Shown here one piece after another: positions 19,470-29,119 of a stretch of DNA of 64,000 bases. Below the pieces are notes generated by a model. It was not told the DNA's origin. It worked only from the letters and a program-made list of their open reading frames with translations, and made no database searches. Within the stretch, counting starts at the first letter, position 1, and each line of letters begins with the position of its first letter. The position numbers and the translations under genes are program-made. Source of the DNA: Halochromatium roseum. GTDB lineage: Bacteria; Pseudomonadota; Gammaproteobacteria; Chromatiales; Chromatiaceae. The stretch is taken from positions 1-64,000 of the forward strand of contig NZ_NHSH01000080.1 of assembly GCF_016653315.1 (NCBI RefSeq). Reading direction: 5' to 3'.

Positions 19470-20517
19470 TGACGATGCGTTGCACCAGGGCGTGGCGGAC
19501 CACGTCGCGGGCGCTGAAGAAGGAGAAGCTGATGCCCTCGACTGAGCGTAGCACCTCGACAGCCTGTCGCAAGCCCGAGGGCTGGCCGCGCGGTAGGTCG
19601 ACCTGGGTCACATCACCGGTCACCACCGCCGTCGAGCCGAAGCCGATCCGGGTCAGAAACATCTTCATCTGCTCGGGCGTGGTGTTCTGTGCCTCGTCGA
19701 GGATGATGAAGGCGTCATTCAGCGTGCGGCCGCGCATGAAGGCGAGCGGGGCGACCTCGATCACGTTGCGCTCGATGAGCTTATTGACCTTCTCGAAGCC
19801 GAGCATCTCGAACAGGGCATCGTAGAGCGGGCGCAGATAAGGGTCGATCTTCTGTGACAGGTCGCCGGGCAGGAAGCCGAGCCGTTCGCCGGCCTCGACC
19901 GCTGGGCGCACCAGCAGCACCCGGCGAACACGCTCGGTCTCGAGCGCCTCGACGGCGCAGGCGACGGCGAGGTAGGTTTTGCCAGTGCCGGCGGGGCCAA
20001 CGCCGAAATTGATGTCGTGGCGCAGGATTGCATGCATGTAGCTGAGCTGCATGGCACCGCGCGGCTTTACCAGGCCGCGCTTGGTCTTGATGACCAGCTC
20101 AGGCACCGAGTCTGCGCTAGCGGCGGCAACCGCATCGGCGCCGCATTCGACCAGCTCAAGATGGACGCGCTCCGGGGAAAGCACTTCGTCTGCCGCCGCC
20201 GCGTAGAGTCCCTCGAGCACACGGGCGCCCGCTTCGGCCGCTTGGCGCTCACCGATGACGCGAAAGCTCATGCCGCGATTCGCGATCTCGATGCCGAGAC
20301 GTCGCTCGATCAGGCGCAGATGGGAATCGAACTGGCCGCAGAGGTTCGCCAGGCGCACGTTGTCTTCGGGCGCTAGGCTGAGGTCGATATTGGTGGGCAA
20401 TGGGGTCAATGGCGAAGCGCATTTGGCGCTGATGTGCGGTGGCGACAGGGGTGGCAGAGCGGTTGCACGGTTGCTGGTGCGTTCGGCGGGACTATGGTCG
20501 CGCGTTGTTAAGCCCAT
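19432..20517 (-). CDS. ybeZ: PhoH-like ATPase YbeZ
   Basis: P-loop NTPase that works with YbeY in RNA metabolism. Walker [14 protein letters not shown] and Walker [12 protein letters not shown] are visible. Similarity to the family begins near [20 protein letters not shown], about 40 residues after the chosen ATG. The frame is open to an ATG at 20562, and a TTG just before the conserved region is another option, so the start is uncertain. The chosen start overlaps the miaB end by 26 bases. Confidence 0.93.
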   Translation of the reverse strand: MGLTTRDHSPAERTSNRATALPPLSPPHISAKCASPLTPLPTNIDLSLAPEDNVRLANLCGQFDSHLRLIERRLGIEIANRGMSFRVIGERQAAEAGARVLEGLYAAAADEVLSPERVHLELVECGADAVAAASADSVPELVIKTKRGLVKPRGAMQLSYMHAILRHDINFGVGPAGTGKTYLAVACAVEALETERVRRVLLVRPAVEAGERLGFLPGDLSQKIDPYLRPLYDALFEMLGFEKVNKLIERNVIEVAPLAFMRGRTLNDAFIILDEAQNTTPEQMKMFLTRIGFGSTAVVTGDVTQVDLPRGQPSGLRQAVEVLRSVEGISFSFFSARDVVRHALVQRIVNAYDAHDRNTSV

Positions 20518-21868
20518 GTCCTGAGCTGAGCGGAGCCGGTTGGGTTTCCTGGAGCATGCCACGCAACGAGTTCGGCAGGGCCTCGGTGATCAGTAGGTCA
20601 GCGAAGTCGCCAATCAAGGTCTCGGGGCCGTTGAAGTTGACCACCCGGTTGTTCTCGGTGCGCCCGGCGAGCTGTGTCGGATCTTTACGAGAGGGTCCGA
20701 TCACCAGAACCCGATGGACCTGGCCCACCATCTTGCGACTGATCTGCTGTGCCTGCTGGTTGATCTGCTGTTGCAGCCGGGCGAGCTGTTCTTGCTTGAC
20801 GGCGGCCGGCACGAGGTCCGGATAGTCGGCTGCAGGCGTTCCAGGGCGTGCACTATAGATGAAACTGAATGATTGGTCGAAGCCGATCTCGCTCACCAGG
20901 TTCAGGGTGTCCTGGAAATCGGTCTCGGTCTCGCCGGGGAAACCGACAATGAAATCCGATGAGATGCTGATCCCAGGCCGCGCGCGCTGCAGCCGGCGGA
21001 TCTTGTCCTTGTATTCGAGCGCTGTGTGACCGCGCTTCATCAGCGCCAGTATCCGATCAGAGCCGCTCTGCACGGGGAGATGCAGATAGCTGACCAGCTC
21101 TGGCACCTCGGCATAGGCATCGATCAGGTTGTCGGTGAATTCGACTGGATGGGAGGTGGTAAAGCGGATGCGGTCGATGCCATCGATGGCTGCGCAGTAG
21201 CGGATGAGCAGCGCGAGGTCGGCGATCTCGCCATCGTGCATCAGACCACGATAGGCGTTGACGTTTTGCCCCAGTAGATTGACCTCGCGGACGCCCTGCT
21301 CGGCGAGACCCGCGACCTCGGCAATCACGTCATCGAAGGGTCGGCTGACCTCCTCGCCTCGGGTGTAGGGAACCACGCAATAGGTGCAGTATTTTGAGCA
21401 GCCTTCCATCACCGACACATAGGCGCTCGGGCCATCGGCGCGCGGTTCGGGCAGACGGTCGAATTTCTCGATCTCCGGAAAGCTGACATCGATTTGCGGC
21501 TGATGCTGCTGCTCGACGGCATCGAGCATGGCCGGGAGTCGGTGCAGCGTTTGCGGGCCGAACACCAGATCGACGTAGGGCGCGCGCTCGCGGATGGCGT
21601 CGCCTTCTTGGCTGGCAACGCAGCCACCGACACCGATGATCAAGCCCGGGCGCGCATCCTTCCATGGCCGCCACCGTCCAAGCTGAGAGAAGACCTTCTC
21701 TTGAGCCTTCTCACGGATCGAGCAGGTATTCAGCAGCAGCACGTCGGCCTCTTCTGACCGATGGGTGCGTTCGAGACCATGCGATTCGCGCAGTAGGTCC
21801 GCCATCCGAGACGAGTCGTACTCGTTCATCTGGCAGCCGTAGGTTTGGATGAAGACTTTGCGTTGCAT
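20492..21868 (-). CDS. miaB: tRNA-2-methylthio-N6-isopentenyladenosine synthase MiaB
   Basis: Radical SAM methylthiotransferase acting on A37 of tRNA. The UPF0004 cysteines lie in [23 protein letters not shown] and GGCVASQEG, the radical SAM cluster is CSKYCTYC, and a TRAM domain follows. The frame stays open 92 codons upstream, but that stretch holds four tandem 17-bp repeats (not a multiple of 3) and no conserved sequence. The ATG at 21868 ([13 protein letters not shown]) gives 458 residues and matches the family start. Confidence 0.96.
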   Translation of the reverse strand: MQRKVFIQTYGCQMNEYDSSRMADLLRESHGLERTHRSEEADVLLLNTCSIREKAQEKVFSQLGRWRPWKDARPGLIIGVGGCVASQEGDAIRERAPYVDLVFGPQTLHRLPAMLDAVEQQHQPQIDVSFPEIEKFDRLPEPRADGPSAYVSVMEGCSKYCTYCVVPYTRGEEVSRPFDDVIAEVAGLAEQGVREVNLLGQNVNAYRGLMHDGEIADLALLIRYCAAIDGIDRIRFTTSHPVEFTDNLIDAYAEVPELVSYLHLPVQSGSDRILALMKRGHTALEYKDKIRRLQRARPGISISSDFIVGFPGETETDFQDTLNLVSEIGFDQSFSFIYSARPGTPAADYPDLVPAAVKQEQLARLQQQINQQAQQISRKMVGQVHRVLVIGPSRKDPTQLAGRTENNRVVNFNGPETLIGDFADLLITEALPNSLRGMLQETQPAPLSSGHGLNNARP

Positions 21869-21953
21869 GGACTCTGGTGGCTGTACTGGTGGTTGTACTG
21901 GAGCTGTTTCAGTAGCTGACTGCGGTGCTCGATCTGGCGTCGACGATGCGGCT

Positions 21954-22021
21954 GATGTGCTGAACTGATGGATGTGCTGAACTGATGGATGTGCTGAACT
22001 GATGGATGTGCTGAACTGATG
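21954..22021. repeat. 17-bp x 4 tandem repeat upstream of miaB
   Basis: Four perfect head-to-tail copies of gatgtgctgaactgatg. The 532-bp gap between the divergent miaB and nrdD genes otherwise holds the NrdR boxes near nrdD and no convincing gene. The unit length rules out a conserved reading frame through it. Confidence 0.95.
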
Positions 22022-22332
22022 GGATGAGCTGGGCCTAGTAGCGGTCGGATCGAATGTCTGGCGTGGTGGCTCACTGATTATTAGGCCGTGGCCGCTGCCG
22101 ACCACGCTAGGTGTCCTGACGAGAGGAGGCGATCTGGCGAGCATCCTCGGGAATGGGGATCATGGTGTCAAGCGGTGCTTTATCAATCGGTTTGCGGTGC
22201 TCGGAGGACGGCGCATCCGACCTACCGCTTTCAGGGGATCACGCATGGCGCGTTCCGGGAATCACCTCGATGCTGGCTGGGATCGAGCTGACCTGAGTCA
22301 ATGCGTTGCCGGCTGTTGTAGCAGACCGCTAT

Positions 22333-22379
22333 CAACAACATCTAGCGTTCGCTATACTCCGCAGCACAATATCTTGTGT
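22333..22379 (+). promoter_or_regulatory. NrdR box pair and -10 element of the nrdD promoter
   Basis: Two 16-bp boxes: caacaacatctagcgt (22333-22348) and gcacaatatcttgtgt (22364-22379). They match the NrdR consensus acaCwAtATaTwGtgt and are spaced 31 bp start to start, the usual three helical turns. A tatact element (22353-22358) lies between them, as expected where NrdR-ATP/dATP blocks RNA polymerase. The downstream gene is an anaerobic ribonucleotide reductase, the classic NrdR target. Confidence 0.85.
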
Positions 22380-22400
22380 CTTCCGTCGGTGAGCGCCTCT

Positions 22401-24443
22401 ATGTCGACCCTTGCTGCCCAACTCGCTGTTTTGCCAACGAGCGTCACCAAACGCGACGGCGAACAGATCCCGTTCGACGCCTCGAAGATCCAGTCGGCGA
22501 TCGCGCGTGCTGGGCAGGCAACGGGCGAATTCGGCGAGATGGAGGCGCAGCTGCTGACCGCACAGGTGGTCAAGGTGCTCGCGCATCGCTATGGCGAAGG
22601 GCGCAACCCGGACATCGAAGGGATTCAGGACGTCGTCGAACAGACCCTGATCAGCGCCAACCATTTCGAGACCGCCCGCTCCTATATCGTCTACCGTGAG
22701 CAGCGCGCCAAGCTGCGTGCCGATCGGCGCACGCTGGTGGATGTCTCCAGTTCGATCAACGAGTATCTGGACCGCTCGGACTGGCGCGTCGCCGCCAACG
22801 CCAATCAGGGCTACTCGCTCGGCGGGCTGATCCTGAACACCTCGGGCAAGATGATCGCTAACTACTGGCTCTCGCACGTCTATCCGCCACAGGTTGGCGA
22901 GGCGCATCGCGAGGGCGACATCCATATCCACGATCTCGACATGCTCGCCGGCTACTGCGCCGGCTGGTCACTGCGCACGCTGCTTACCGAAGGTCTGAAT
23001 GGTGTGCCAGGCCGGGTCGAGGCCGATCCGCCAAAGCACATGTCGAGCGCGGTCGGGCAGATCGTCAACTTCCTCGGCACCTTGCAAAACGAGTGGGCCG
23101 GTGCTCAGGCGTTCTCGAGCTTTGATACCTACATGGCGCCCTATGTGCGTGTCGATGGGCTCGACTACCCGCGCGTCAAGCAGTACATCCAGGAGTTGAT
23201 CTACAACCTCAATGTGCCCTCGCGTTGGGGCACACAGACGCCCTTTACGAATCTGACCTTCGATTGGGTCTGCCCGCAGGATCTACGTGAGCAGGTGCCG
23301 GTGATCGGTGGTGAGGAGCAGCCGTTTACCTACGGCGAGCTGCAGGCCGAGATGGATATGATCAATCGCGCCTACATCGCGGTGATGACCGAGGGCGATG
23401 CGAAGGGGCGCATCTTCACCTTCCCGATCCCGACCTACAACATCACCGAGGACTTCCCCTGGGACGGCGAGAACGCCGAGCATCTCTTTGAGATGACGGC
23501 CAAGTATGGCTTGCCCTATTTTCAGAATTTCCTCAACTCCGAGCTCTCGCCGAATATGGTGCGCTCGATGTGCTGCCGGCTGCAGCTGGATCTGACCGAG
23601 CTGCTCAAGCGCGGTAATGGCCTGTTCGGCTCGGCCGAGCAGACCGGCTCGCTTGGCGTGGTGACGATCAATTGCGCGCGGCTTGGCTATACCCATCGCG
23701 GTGATGAAGCGGGGCTGTTCCGGCGCCTCGACGAATTGATGGAGCTCGGCAAGAAGAGCCTCGAGCTGAAGCGCAAGGTGATCCAGCGCCACATGGATGC
23801 CGGGCTGTTTCCCTACACCAAGCGCTATCTCGGCACCCTGCGCAATCATTTCAGTACGCTTGGAGTCAATGGCATCAACGAGATGATCCGCAACTTCAGC
23901 GCGGATACCGATGACATCACCACCGAGTGGGGCCATGCCTTCGCCTGCCGGCTGCTTGATCACGTGCGCGCGCGGATGGTGCAGTTCCAAGAAGAAACCG
24001 GGCACATGTACAACCTGGAGGCGACGCCGGCCGAGGGCACCACCTATCGCTTCGCGCGCGAGGACAAGAAGCGCTTTCCGGACATCCTGCAGGCCGGTAC
24101 CGAGGACACGCCCTATTACACCAATTCCTCGCAGCTGCCGGTCGGCTACACCGACGACGCTTTCGAGGCATTGGCGGCGCAGGATGAGCTGCAGACCAAG
24201 TACACCGGTGGCACCGTGCTGCACCTTTACATGGGCGAGCGCATCGGCTCGACCGATGCCTGCAAGCGGCTGGTGCAGCGGGCGCTGACCAACTTCCGGC
24301 TGCCCTATATCACGGTGACGCCGATCTTTTCGGTCTGTCCCACCCACGGCTACATCGCCGGCGAGCACGAGTTCTGCCCCAAGTGTGATGCCGAACTGAT
24401 CGAGAAGAAGCGCGCCGAGCTGCAAGCTGCAGAGACGGCCTGA
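22401..24443 (+). CDS. nrdD: anaerobic ribonucleoside-triphosphate reductase, catalytic body lacking the glycyl-radical domain
   Basis: 680 residues from the ATG at 22401; the 68 upstream open codons contain the promoter. Class III reductase making dNTPs without oxygen. An N-terminal ATP-cone (TKRDGEQIPFDASKIQSAIA) regulates overall activity. The barrel follows, with HREGDIHIHDLDM, SSAVGQIVNFLGTLQNEWAG and MVRSMCCRLQLDL, and a C-terminal zinc-binding end (CPTHGYIAGEHEFCPKC). The protein stops there: the glycyl-radical loop (RVMGY type) that should follow in the same chain is encoded separately 136 bp downstream in another frame. Likely NrdR-regulated. nrdG lies downstream. Confidence 0.95.
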   Translation: MSTLAAQLAVLPTSVTKRDGEQIPFDASKIQSAIARAGQATGEFGEMEAQLLTAQVVKVLAHRYGEGRNPDIEGIQDVVEQTLISANHFETARSYIVYREQRAKLRADRRTLVDVSSSINEYLDRSDWRVAANANQGYSLGGLILNTSGKMIANYWLSHVYPPQVGEAHREGDIHIHDLDMLAGYCAGWSLRTLLTEGLNGVPGRVEADPPKHMSSAVGQIVNFLGTLQNEWAGAQAFSSFDTYMAPYVRVDGLDYPRVKQYIQELIYNLNVPSRWGTQTPFTNLTFDWVCPQDLREQVPVIGGEEQPFTYGELQAEMDMINRAYIAVMTEGDAKGRIFTFPIPTYNITEDFPWDGENAEHLFEMTAKYGLPYFQNFLNSELSPNMVRSMCCRLQLDLTELLKRGNGLFGSAEQTGSLGVVTINCARLGYTHRGDEAGLFRRLDELMELGKKSLELKRKVIQRHMDAGLFPYTKRYLGTLRNHFSTLGVNGINEMIRNFSADTDDITTEWGHAFACRLLDHVRARMVQFQEETGHMYNLEATPAEGTTYRFAREDKKRFPDILQAGTEDTPYYTNSSQLPVGYTDDAFEALAAQDELQTKYTGGTVLHLYMGERIGSTDACKRLVQRALTNFRLPYITVTPIFSVCPTHGYIAGEHEFCPKCDAELIEKKRAELQAAETA

Positions 24444-24579
24444 GCGCTGCGGAACGGTCGGGTGCGTAAGCTGTCTCGAGCGATTGCAAGCGCAGAAGAA
24501 CGACGAAGCGAACGAATAGATCATACGAGCTAACGCGGCCGAAAGCCGGCCGTGCCATCCAAATCGACAGGGGTATCCA

Positions 24580-24858
24580 ATGACTGAAACAACGACTGAG
24601 CCGACCATCGAGCTACGCGACGAGGAGCGCACCCGCTGCGAGGTCTGGACCCGCGTGATGGGTTATCACCGGCCGGTCTCCGCCTTCAATCGCGGTAAGC
24701 AGGCCGAGCATCAGGAGCGCACCTATTTCCAGGAGCGGCCAGCGGGGCGCCTAGATGTACATCCGCACTCGAGCTGGCGCGCGAGCCAGGATTCAGACCA
24801 GCAGGCGGCCCTTCGTCCGCATCAGCGCTCTGATGGGGCTCGGCGCGAAGCCGCTTGA
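24580..24858 (+). CDS. detached glycyl-radical domain of class III ribonucleotide reductase
   Basis: 92 residues. Residues about 17-48 (RTRCEVWTRVMGYHRPVSAF, then NRGKQAEHQERTYF) match the C-terminal end of NrdD proteins, where the Gly of RVMGY carries the radical made by NrdG. It has its own ribosome binding site (aggggt, 5-6 bases before ATG) and is in a different frame from nrdD, so it is made as a separate polypeptide. It resembles in principle GrcA/YfiD, the spare glycyl-radical domain of pyruvate formate-lyase. The last 40 residues are Gln/Arg/His-rich and not recognised. It must work in trans with the NrdD body if the enzyme is functional. Confidence 0.88.
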   Translation: MTETTTEPTIELRDEERTRCEVWTRVMGYHRPVSAFNRGKQAEHQERTYFQERPAGRLDVHPHSSWRASQDSDQQAALRPHQRSDGARREAA

Positions 24859-24910
24859 ACGCTCGCGCTCCTGAGAGAAGGGTCAGGCAACGGCAAGACG
24901 ACGTTCGCCG

Positions 24911-25702
24911 ATGATCAAGCCCAAGTTCCAGCCTATCTCCACTCGGCTCCGACTCGGCGGGCTGACACCGCTGACCAGCGTCGATTATCCGGGCGAGCTA
25001 GCGGCTGTGATCTACTGCCAGGGTTGCCCCTGGCGCTGCCCCTACTGCCATAACGGCCATCTGCTCGATGCCGCGCCTGAAGTTGAAGGTGCGGGTGAAG
25101 GGGCAAGCGAAAGGATCGGGCCGGACGCACTCACCTGGTCCGATGTGCTTGAGCTGCTGAGATCCCGTCGTGGTCTGCTCGACGCGGTGGTCTTCAGCGG
25201 TGGCGAGCCAACCGCGCAGTCCGCACTCGTCGATGCGATGGCCGAGGTGCGAGCGCTCGGTTTCAAGGTCGGGCTGCACACTGGCGGTCCTTATCCGCAA
25301 CGCCTGCGCGCCTTGCTGCCTCTGCTCGACTGGGTCGGGCTCGATATCAAGGCCCTGCCCGAGGATTATCCCCAGGTGACCGGTGTGCCCAGCTCCGGCG
25401 AGCAGGCTTGGCAGAGTCTGGCACTGCTGCTCGAAGCTAAGGTCTCACTGGAGGTGCGCACCACACCGATGCCGGGGCTTGATGACGATGCCTATCTCTC
25501 TCGGCTGATGCACACACTGGCCGAGGCCGGCGTGACCCATTACGCCTTGCAGCAGGCGCAATCCGCTCATCTGCTGGAGCCAGCGCTGCGCCATCAGCTG
25601 CGGCATTTTTCCAAGCACGCGCTATCCAATGCCGCGGGGCTTGAGGACCCCGAGGGCGGACTGCCCAATCCGTTCCCGCATTTCGAGCTGCGCGCGGCCT
25701 GA
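24911..25702 (+). CDS. nrdG: anaerobic ribonucleotide reductase activating enzyme NrdG
   Basis: 263 residues, radical SAM activase that makes the glycyl radical. The cluster motif is CPWRCPYCHN, preceded by LTSVDYPGELAAVIYCQGC, and FSGGEPTAQ is the SAM-binding GGE motif. It is of the longer NrdG type found with P. aeruginosa-like NrdD. It lies 52 bp after the glycyl-radical gene and forms a three-gene operon with it and nrdD. Confidence 0.93.
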   Translation: MIKPKFQPISTRLRLGGLTPLTSVDYPGELAAVIYCQGCPWRCPYCHNGHLLDAAPEVEGAGEGASERIGPDALTWSDVLELLRSRRGLLDAVVFSGGEPTAQSALVDAMAEVRALGFKVGLHTGGPYPQRLRALLPLLDWVGLDIKALPEDYPQVTGVPSSGEQAWQSLALLLEAKVSLEVRTTPMPGLDDDAYLSRLMHTLAEAGVTHYALQQAQSAHLLEPALRHQLRHFSKHALSNAAGLEDPEGGLPNPFPHFELRAA

Positions 25703-25719
25703 TCGCGATCCGGCGTGCG

Positions 25720-27372
25720 ATGCCGGTGTTTCAGGCCGGCTTGGCCAAGCTGCCGCGACGGTGCCTGGATCAAGTAAACTCTCGCCTCGAGGTGGCCTTG
25801 GGGCCACGGAGCTTTGGGACGGGCACCCTCATCGACATCGGCACACTGATTCTGGTCACCGTGGTCGTCAGCGCGACGCTGTCGATTGTGCTGTTCCTGT
25901 TCGCCGATCATTCCGGGCGCGATGGTTTGCCGTTCTGGGGCGTTTCCGCGGGGCTCTATTCCGCTGCCTACGGACTCTTCTTACTACGCGGCTCAGCGAG
26001 CGACCTACTCTCGGTTGTCGCGGCCAATATCCTGCTTGCTGCTTCCCTGGCCTTTGCGCTCGAGGCGCTCGCCCGTTTCTTTGGCAAGGGGCCGTCGCGC
26101 TGGCTGATCTGGCTGCCAGTGCCGGTGATGGGTGTCGGCATGTTCTGGCTTGGCGAGCAGTTCGAACCGCGCGTGATGTTCAACGCTGCTCTGCTCTGGC
26201 TGCAGGTCTTGCTGATGACGATCCTCGTCGTCCGCCACTGGCAGGGCACGCCGGGTCGCGGACGTTATCTGCTGCTGGTCAGTCTGGTCGTCGTCTTGAT
26301 CTTGCTCGCGGCGCGCCTACTCGGAACGGCGCTTGGGGGCTTGGGGGCGGGCAGCCTGTTCGAGTCCAGTCATTTGCAGACGCTGACCTTCCTCGCGGCC
26401 ATGCTGTTTCAACTGTTGCTCGCGCTGGCGGTCATCGTCATGGCCCGCGAGCGCATGGAAGAAGAGCTGCGCAGGAACGAGCAGCGGTTTCGCACCCTGG
26501 TCGAGGATGCCAACGACGTGATCTATACGCTCGACCTCAATGGCGTCTTCCGCTACCTCTCGCCGAATCTGCGCGAGATCCTGGGCCTGGAGCCGAAGGA
26601 TGTGGTCGGTCAGCACTTTGCCGCCGTCGTGCACGCCGATGATCTACCTCGCTGCGAGGCCTTCTTGCAGCGCCTGCTGAGCACCCGCACCAAGCAGAGT
26701 GGGCTTGAGTATCGGGTGCGCCATGGCGATGGGGGTTGGCGCTGGCATGTGACCAATGCCTCGCCCTTGCTTGACGGCAATGGCGCGCTATCGGGCATGA
26801 TCGGCATCGGCCACGATGTCAGTGAGCGCAAGCTGGTCGAGGACCAGACCCATCGCTTGGCGCATTATGATGCGCTGACGGAGCTTCCCAATCGCGGCCT
26901 CTTCTTTGAGCGACTCCGGCAGGCCATGCGTGAGGCTGAACGCAAGGATGGTCAATTGGCGGTGATGTTCCTCGATCTCGATCGCTTTAAGCCGATCAAC
27001 GATAGCCATGGACATGCGGTCGGTGATCGCGTGCTGCAGACGCTCGCCGAGCGTCTCAGGGCTTGCCTGCGCGATGCCGATACCATCGGCCGCATCGGTG
27101 GCGATGAGTTCCTGATCCTGCTGCCTGAGGTCGGCAGTGCGCGCGATGCCTGTGTGGTGGCGGAGAAGCTGGTGAGGCGGGTACAGACGCCGCTGAATAT
27201 CGCCGGTCTCCACTTAGAGATCTCTTGCAGCATTGGTGTCGCCCTCTATCCGGCTCATGGTCGCGACGGCACCATGCTGATTCGTCATGCCGATGAGGCG
27301 ATGTACGAGGCGAAGCGGGCGGGTCGTGATCAGGTGCGGTTGTATGAGGGCGAGGGTCATCAGATGGGTTGA
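25720..27372 (+). CDS. membrane PAS-GGDEF diguanylate cyclase
   Basis: 550 residues. Several hydrophobic helices up to residue about 245 form a membrane sensor module. A PAS domain (RFRTLVEDANDVIYTLDLNG to IGHDVSERK) and a C-terminal GGDEF domain follow. The active-site motif GGDEF is intact at residue 460 and is preceded by an RxxD inhibitory site (RDAD) at the proper five-residue spacing. It should make c-di-GMP from two GTP with product inhibition. The signal is not known. It is 17 bp after nrdG on the same strand, so co-transcription with the anaerobic reductase is possible. Confidence 0.92.
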   Translation: MPVFQAGLAKLPRRCLDQVNSRLEVALGPRSFGTGTLIDIGTLILVTVVVSATLSIVLFLFADHSGRDGLPFWGVSAGLYSAAYGLFLLRGSASDLLSVVAANILLAASLAFALEALARFFGKGPSRWLIWLPVPVMGVGMFWLGEQFEPRVMFNAALLWLQVLLMTILVVRHWQGTPGRGRYLLLVSLVVVLILLAARLLGTALGGLGAGSLFESSHLQTLTFLAAMLFQLLLALAVIVMARERMEEELRRNEQRFRTLVEDANDVIYTLDLNGVFRYLSPNLREILGLEPKDVVGQHFAAVVHADDLPRCEAFLQRLLSTRTKQSGLEYRVRHGDGGWRWHVTNASPLLDGNGALSGMIGIGHDVSERKLVEDQTHRLAHYDALTELPNRGLFFERLRQAMREAERKDGQLAVMFLDLDRFKPINDSHGHAVGDRVLQTLAERLRACLRDADTIGRIGGDEFLILLPEVGSARDACVVAEKLVRRVQTPLNIAGLHLEISCSIGVALYPAHGRDGTMLIRHADEAMYEAKRAGRDQVRLYEGEGHQMG

Positions 27373-27534
27373 TGATCTCACCGAGAGATGCCCTGGCAAG
27401 CGCTCGATGACGGCTGATACCGCAGTATGCCTGTCTCGCGCCTTCTGCACGACCTTGGGTCTTTGGCTAGCCTTGCAGGCTGATGAGGACATCGAAGAGG
27501 TGTTGTGGGCGCGCGGCGATGAACTGCAATGAAT

Positions 27535-27678
27535 TCAGCGGCTTGTGGCTTGGTCGAGGTCGCGCCTTTCATCATTCGAGGCTGCTTGAATCAGGTATCG
27601 GGAGGCGGCCATATATTCAGCATAGATCCGCCAGTCGCGCATGTGCGTTTGGGTGCCAATGGTTGCTGGTATCGGCAT
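27535..27678 (-). other. weak 47-codon ORF in the gap before the IS element
   Basis: ATG at 27678, TGA at 27535. The second half (MRDWRIYAEYMAASRYLIQA, then a charged end) reads like protein, but there is no recognised family and no clear binding site. It may be the leftover end of a gene cut by the neighbouring insertion element. The rest of the 330-bp gap from 27373 shows nothing else. Confidence 0.25.
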
Positions 27679-27702
27679 TCCCTAGTGCAGCCCTGTTAAA
27701 TA

Positions 27703-28984
27703 CCTGAGACCGCTCCCAGAGAGTAGCGTTGTCATTCTCATCATTCACATTACTCCTGACCCGAGGTTCTCAACGATGCCACGCTGTAGCGCCGCCCCCA
27801 TTCACGTCTCCGACAAAGACGCCTGCACCCTGGAGGAACTGGAGCGCCGACACACCGCGCCCAAAGGATTGGTCAAACGCGCCCAGATCATTCTCCTAGC
27901 CGCACGTGGGCTCGGTGTGCGCGCCACGGCCGAACGCCTCGGCATCGGGCGGGCGACGGTGCAGCGCTGGCGTCGGCGGTGGTCGCGTGCCGCGGTAACG
28001 GAGTCGGCCCTGGAGCGCCTGGTCGATGCCCCGCGCCCGGGCACGCCGCCGACCTTCAGCCCGGAGCAGATCTGCTCGATTCTGGCGCTTGCCTGCGAAC
28101 CGCCCAAACGCGGTGAACGGGACCTCTCGCACTGGACCCACGCGGACTTGGCCGCTGAGGCCATCGCACGCGGCATCGTCGACTCCATCTCGCCGGACTC
28201 CATCGGGCGCTTCCTGCGCGAGGCCGACCTCAAGCCCCACCGCACCCGGGGCTGGATCAACACGCCCCGCGATGCGCAGTTCGACGAGAAGTGCCAGGAT
28301 GTCTGTGACACCTACCGATGCGCCCCTGAGCGCGCCGCGGCCGGCATCGAGACGCACAGCATCGACGAGATGACCGGCGTACAGGCCCTGGAGCGCGCGG
28401 CGGAAACCTTGCCGACGCGCCCCGGTCTGGTCGAACGCCACGCGTTCGAGTCCATCCGCCATGGCACCCTGACCCTGATCGCCGCGTTCGATGTGGTCAC
28501 GGGCCAGGTCACCTACCGGATCGGTCCAACGCGCACCGAGCAGGACTTTGCTGAGTACTTGGCCGACCTGCTCGCCCAACGCGACGACACCACGCAGTGG
28601 CACTTGATCATGGACAACCTCAACATCCACTGCTCGGAAGCGGTTGTGCGCCTCGTCGCCGAGGCCTGCAAGCTCGACATCGATCTTGGCGTCAAAGGCA
28701 AATCCGGCATCCTCAAGTCGATGGCCACGCGTGAGCGCTTCCTGCGTGATCCGAGCCACCGCATCCAGTGTCACTTCACGCCCAAGCATGCCTCTTGGCT
28801 CAACCAAATCGAGATGTGGTTCTCCATCTTGGCGCGCAAAGTGATCCGCCGCGGCAACGTCCTCTCGGTCGATGATCTCCATGAGAAACTCGCCAACTTC
28901 ATTGACTTCTTCAACGACAAGCTGGCCAAGCCGTTTCGCTGGACCTATACCGGCAAGCCGCTTGCGGCTTGATTGGCTGTCAGG
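27703..28984 (+). mobile_element. IS630-type insertion sequence
   Basis: About 1.28 kb carrying one full transposase gene. The proposed ends read cctgagaccgct on the left and, inverted, cctgacagcc on the right, and each is flanked by TA, the target dinucleotide duplicated by IS630/Tc1-mariner elements. The inverted repeat is short and imperfect, so the boundaries are tentative. Confidence 0.55.
27776..28972 (+). CDS. IS630 family transposase
   Basis: 398 residues. An N-terminal helix-turn-helix region ([20 protein letters not shown]) and a winged region ([15 protein letters not shown]) are followed by a DDE catalytic domain. The triad is visible as [17 protein letters not shown] and LNQIEMWFS, each in its IS630 context. 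The frame is intact, so the element may be active or recent. Codon use is similar to the host. Confidence 0.93.
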   Translation: MPRCSAAPIHVSDKDACTLEELERRHTAPKGLVKRAQIILLAARGLGVRATAERLGIGRATVQRWRRRWSRAAVTESALERLVDAPRPGTPPTFSPEQICSILALACEPPKRGERDLSHWTHADLAAEAIARGIVDSISPDSIGRFLREADLKPHRTRGWINTPRDAQFDEKCQDVCDTYRCAPERAAAGIETHSIDEMTGVQALERAAETLPTRPGLVERHAFESIRHGTLTLIAAFDVVTGQVTYRIGPTRTEQDFAEYLADLLAQRDDTTQWHLIMDNLNIHCSEAVVRLVAEACKLDIDLGVKGKSGILKSMATRERFLRDPSHRIQCHFTPKHASWLNQIEMWFSILARKVIRRGNVLSVDDLHEKLANFIDFFNDKLAKPFRWTYTGKPLAA

Positions 28985-29119
28985 TATCAGGATTTTCACA
29001 GCGAAGCACTAGTCCAGGCGATCTAAGGCAAGCCTGGCAAGCGAGCCTCGTCATTTTGCATTTCGGAGCGCTGAGTGACTGCTTCAACGCGCTTCGCCGC
29101 ACCTTGCTAGACTCCCCCG

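Noticed and set aside
21954-22021. CRISPR array
   Set aside because: Repeats are directly adjacent without spacers and only 17 bp; a simple tandem repeat. No cas genes in the window.
21869-22144. N-terminal extension of MiaB
   Set aside because: Contains four 17-bp repeats whose length is not a multiple of three, and no family member has it; start set at 21868.
22197-22400. N-terminal extension of NrdD
   Set aside because: This stretch holds the NrdR boxes and the -10 element, so it is promoter, not coding.
24444-24579. Intron or intein remnant between the NrdD parts
   Set aside because: Only 136 bp, no intron or splicing motifs, and the second part has its own start and binding site.
23283-24632. 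449-codon frame antisense to nrdD
   Set aside because: Overlaps a fully conserved gene on the opposite strand and has no recognisable domain.
27896-28999. 367-codon frame antisense to the IS630 transposase
   Set aside because: Shadow frame; the plus-strand transposase has its full DDE triad.
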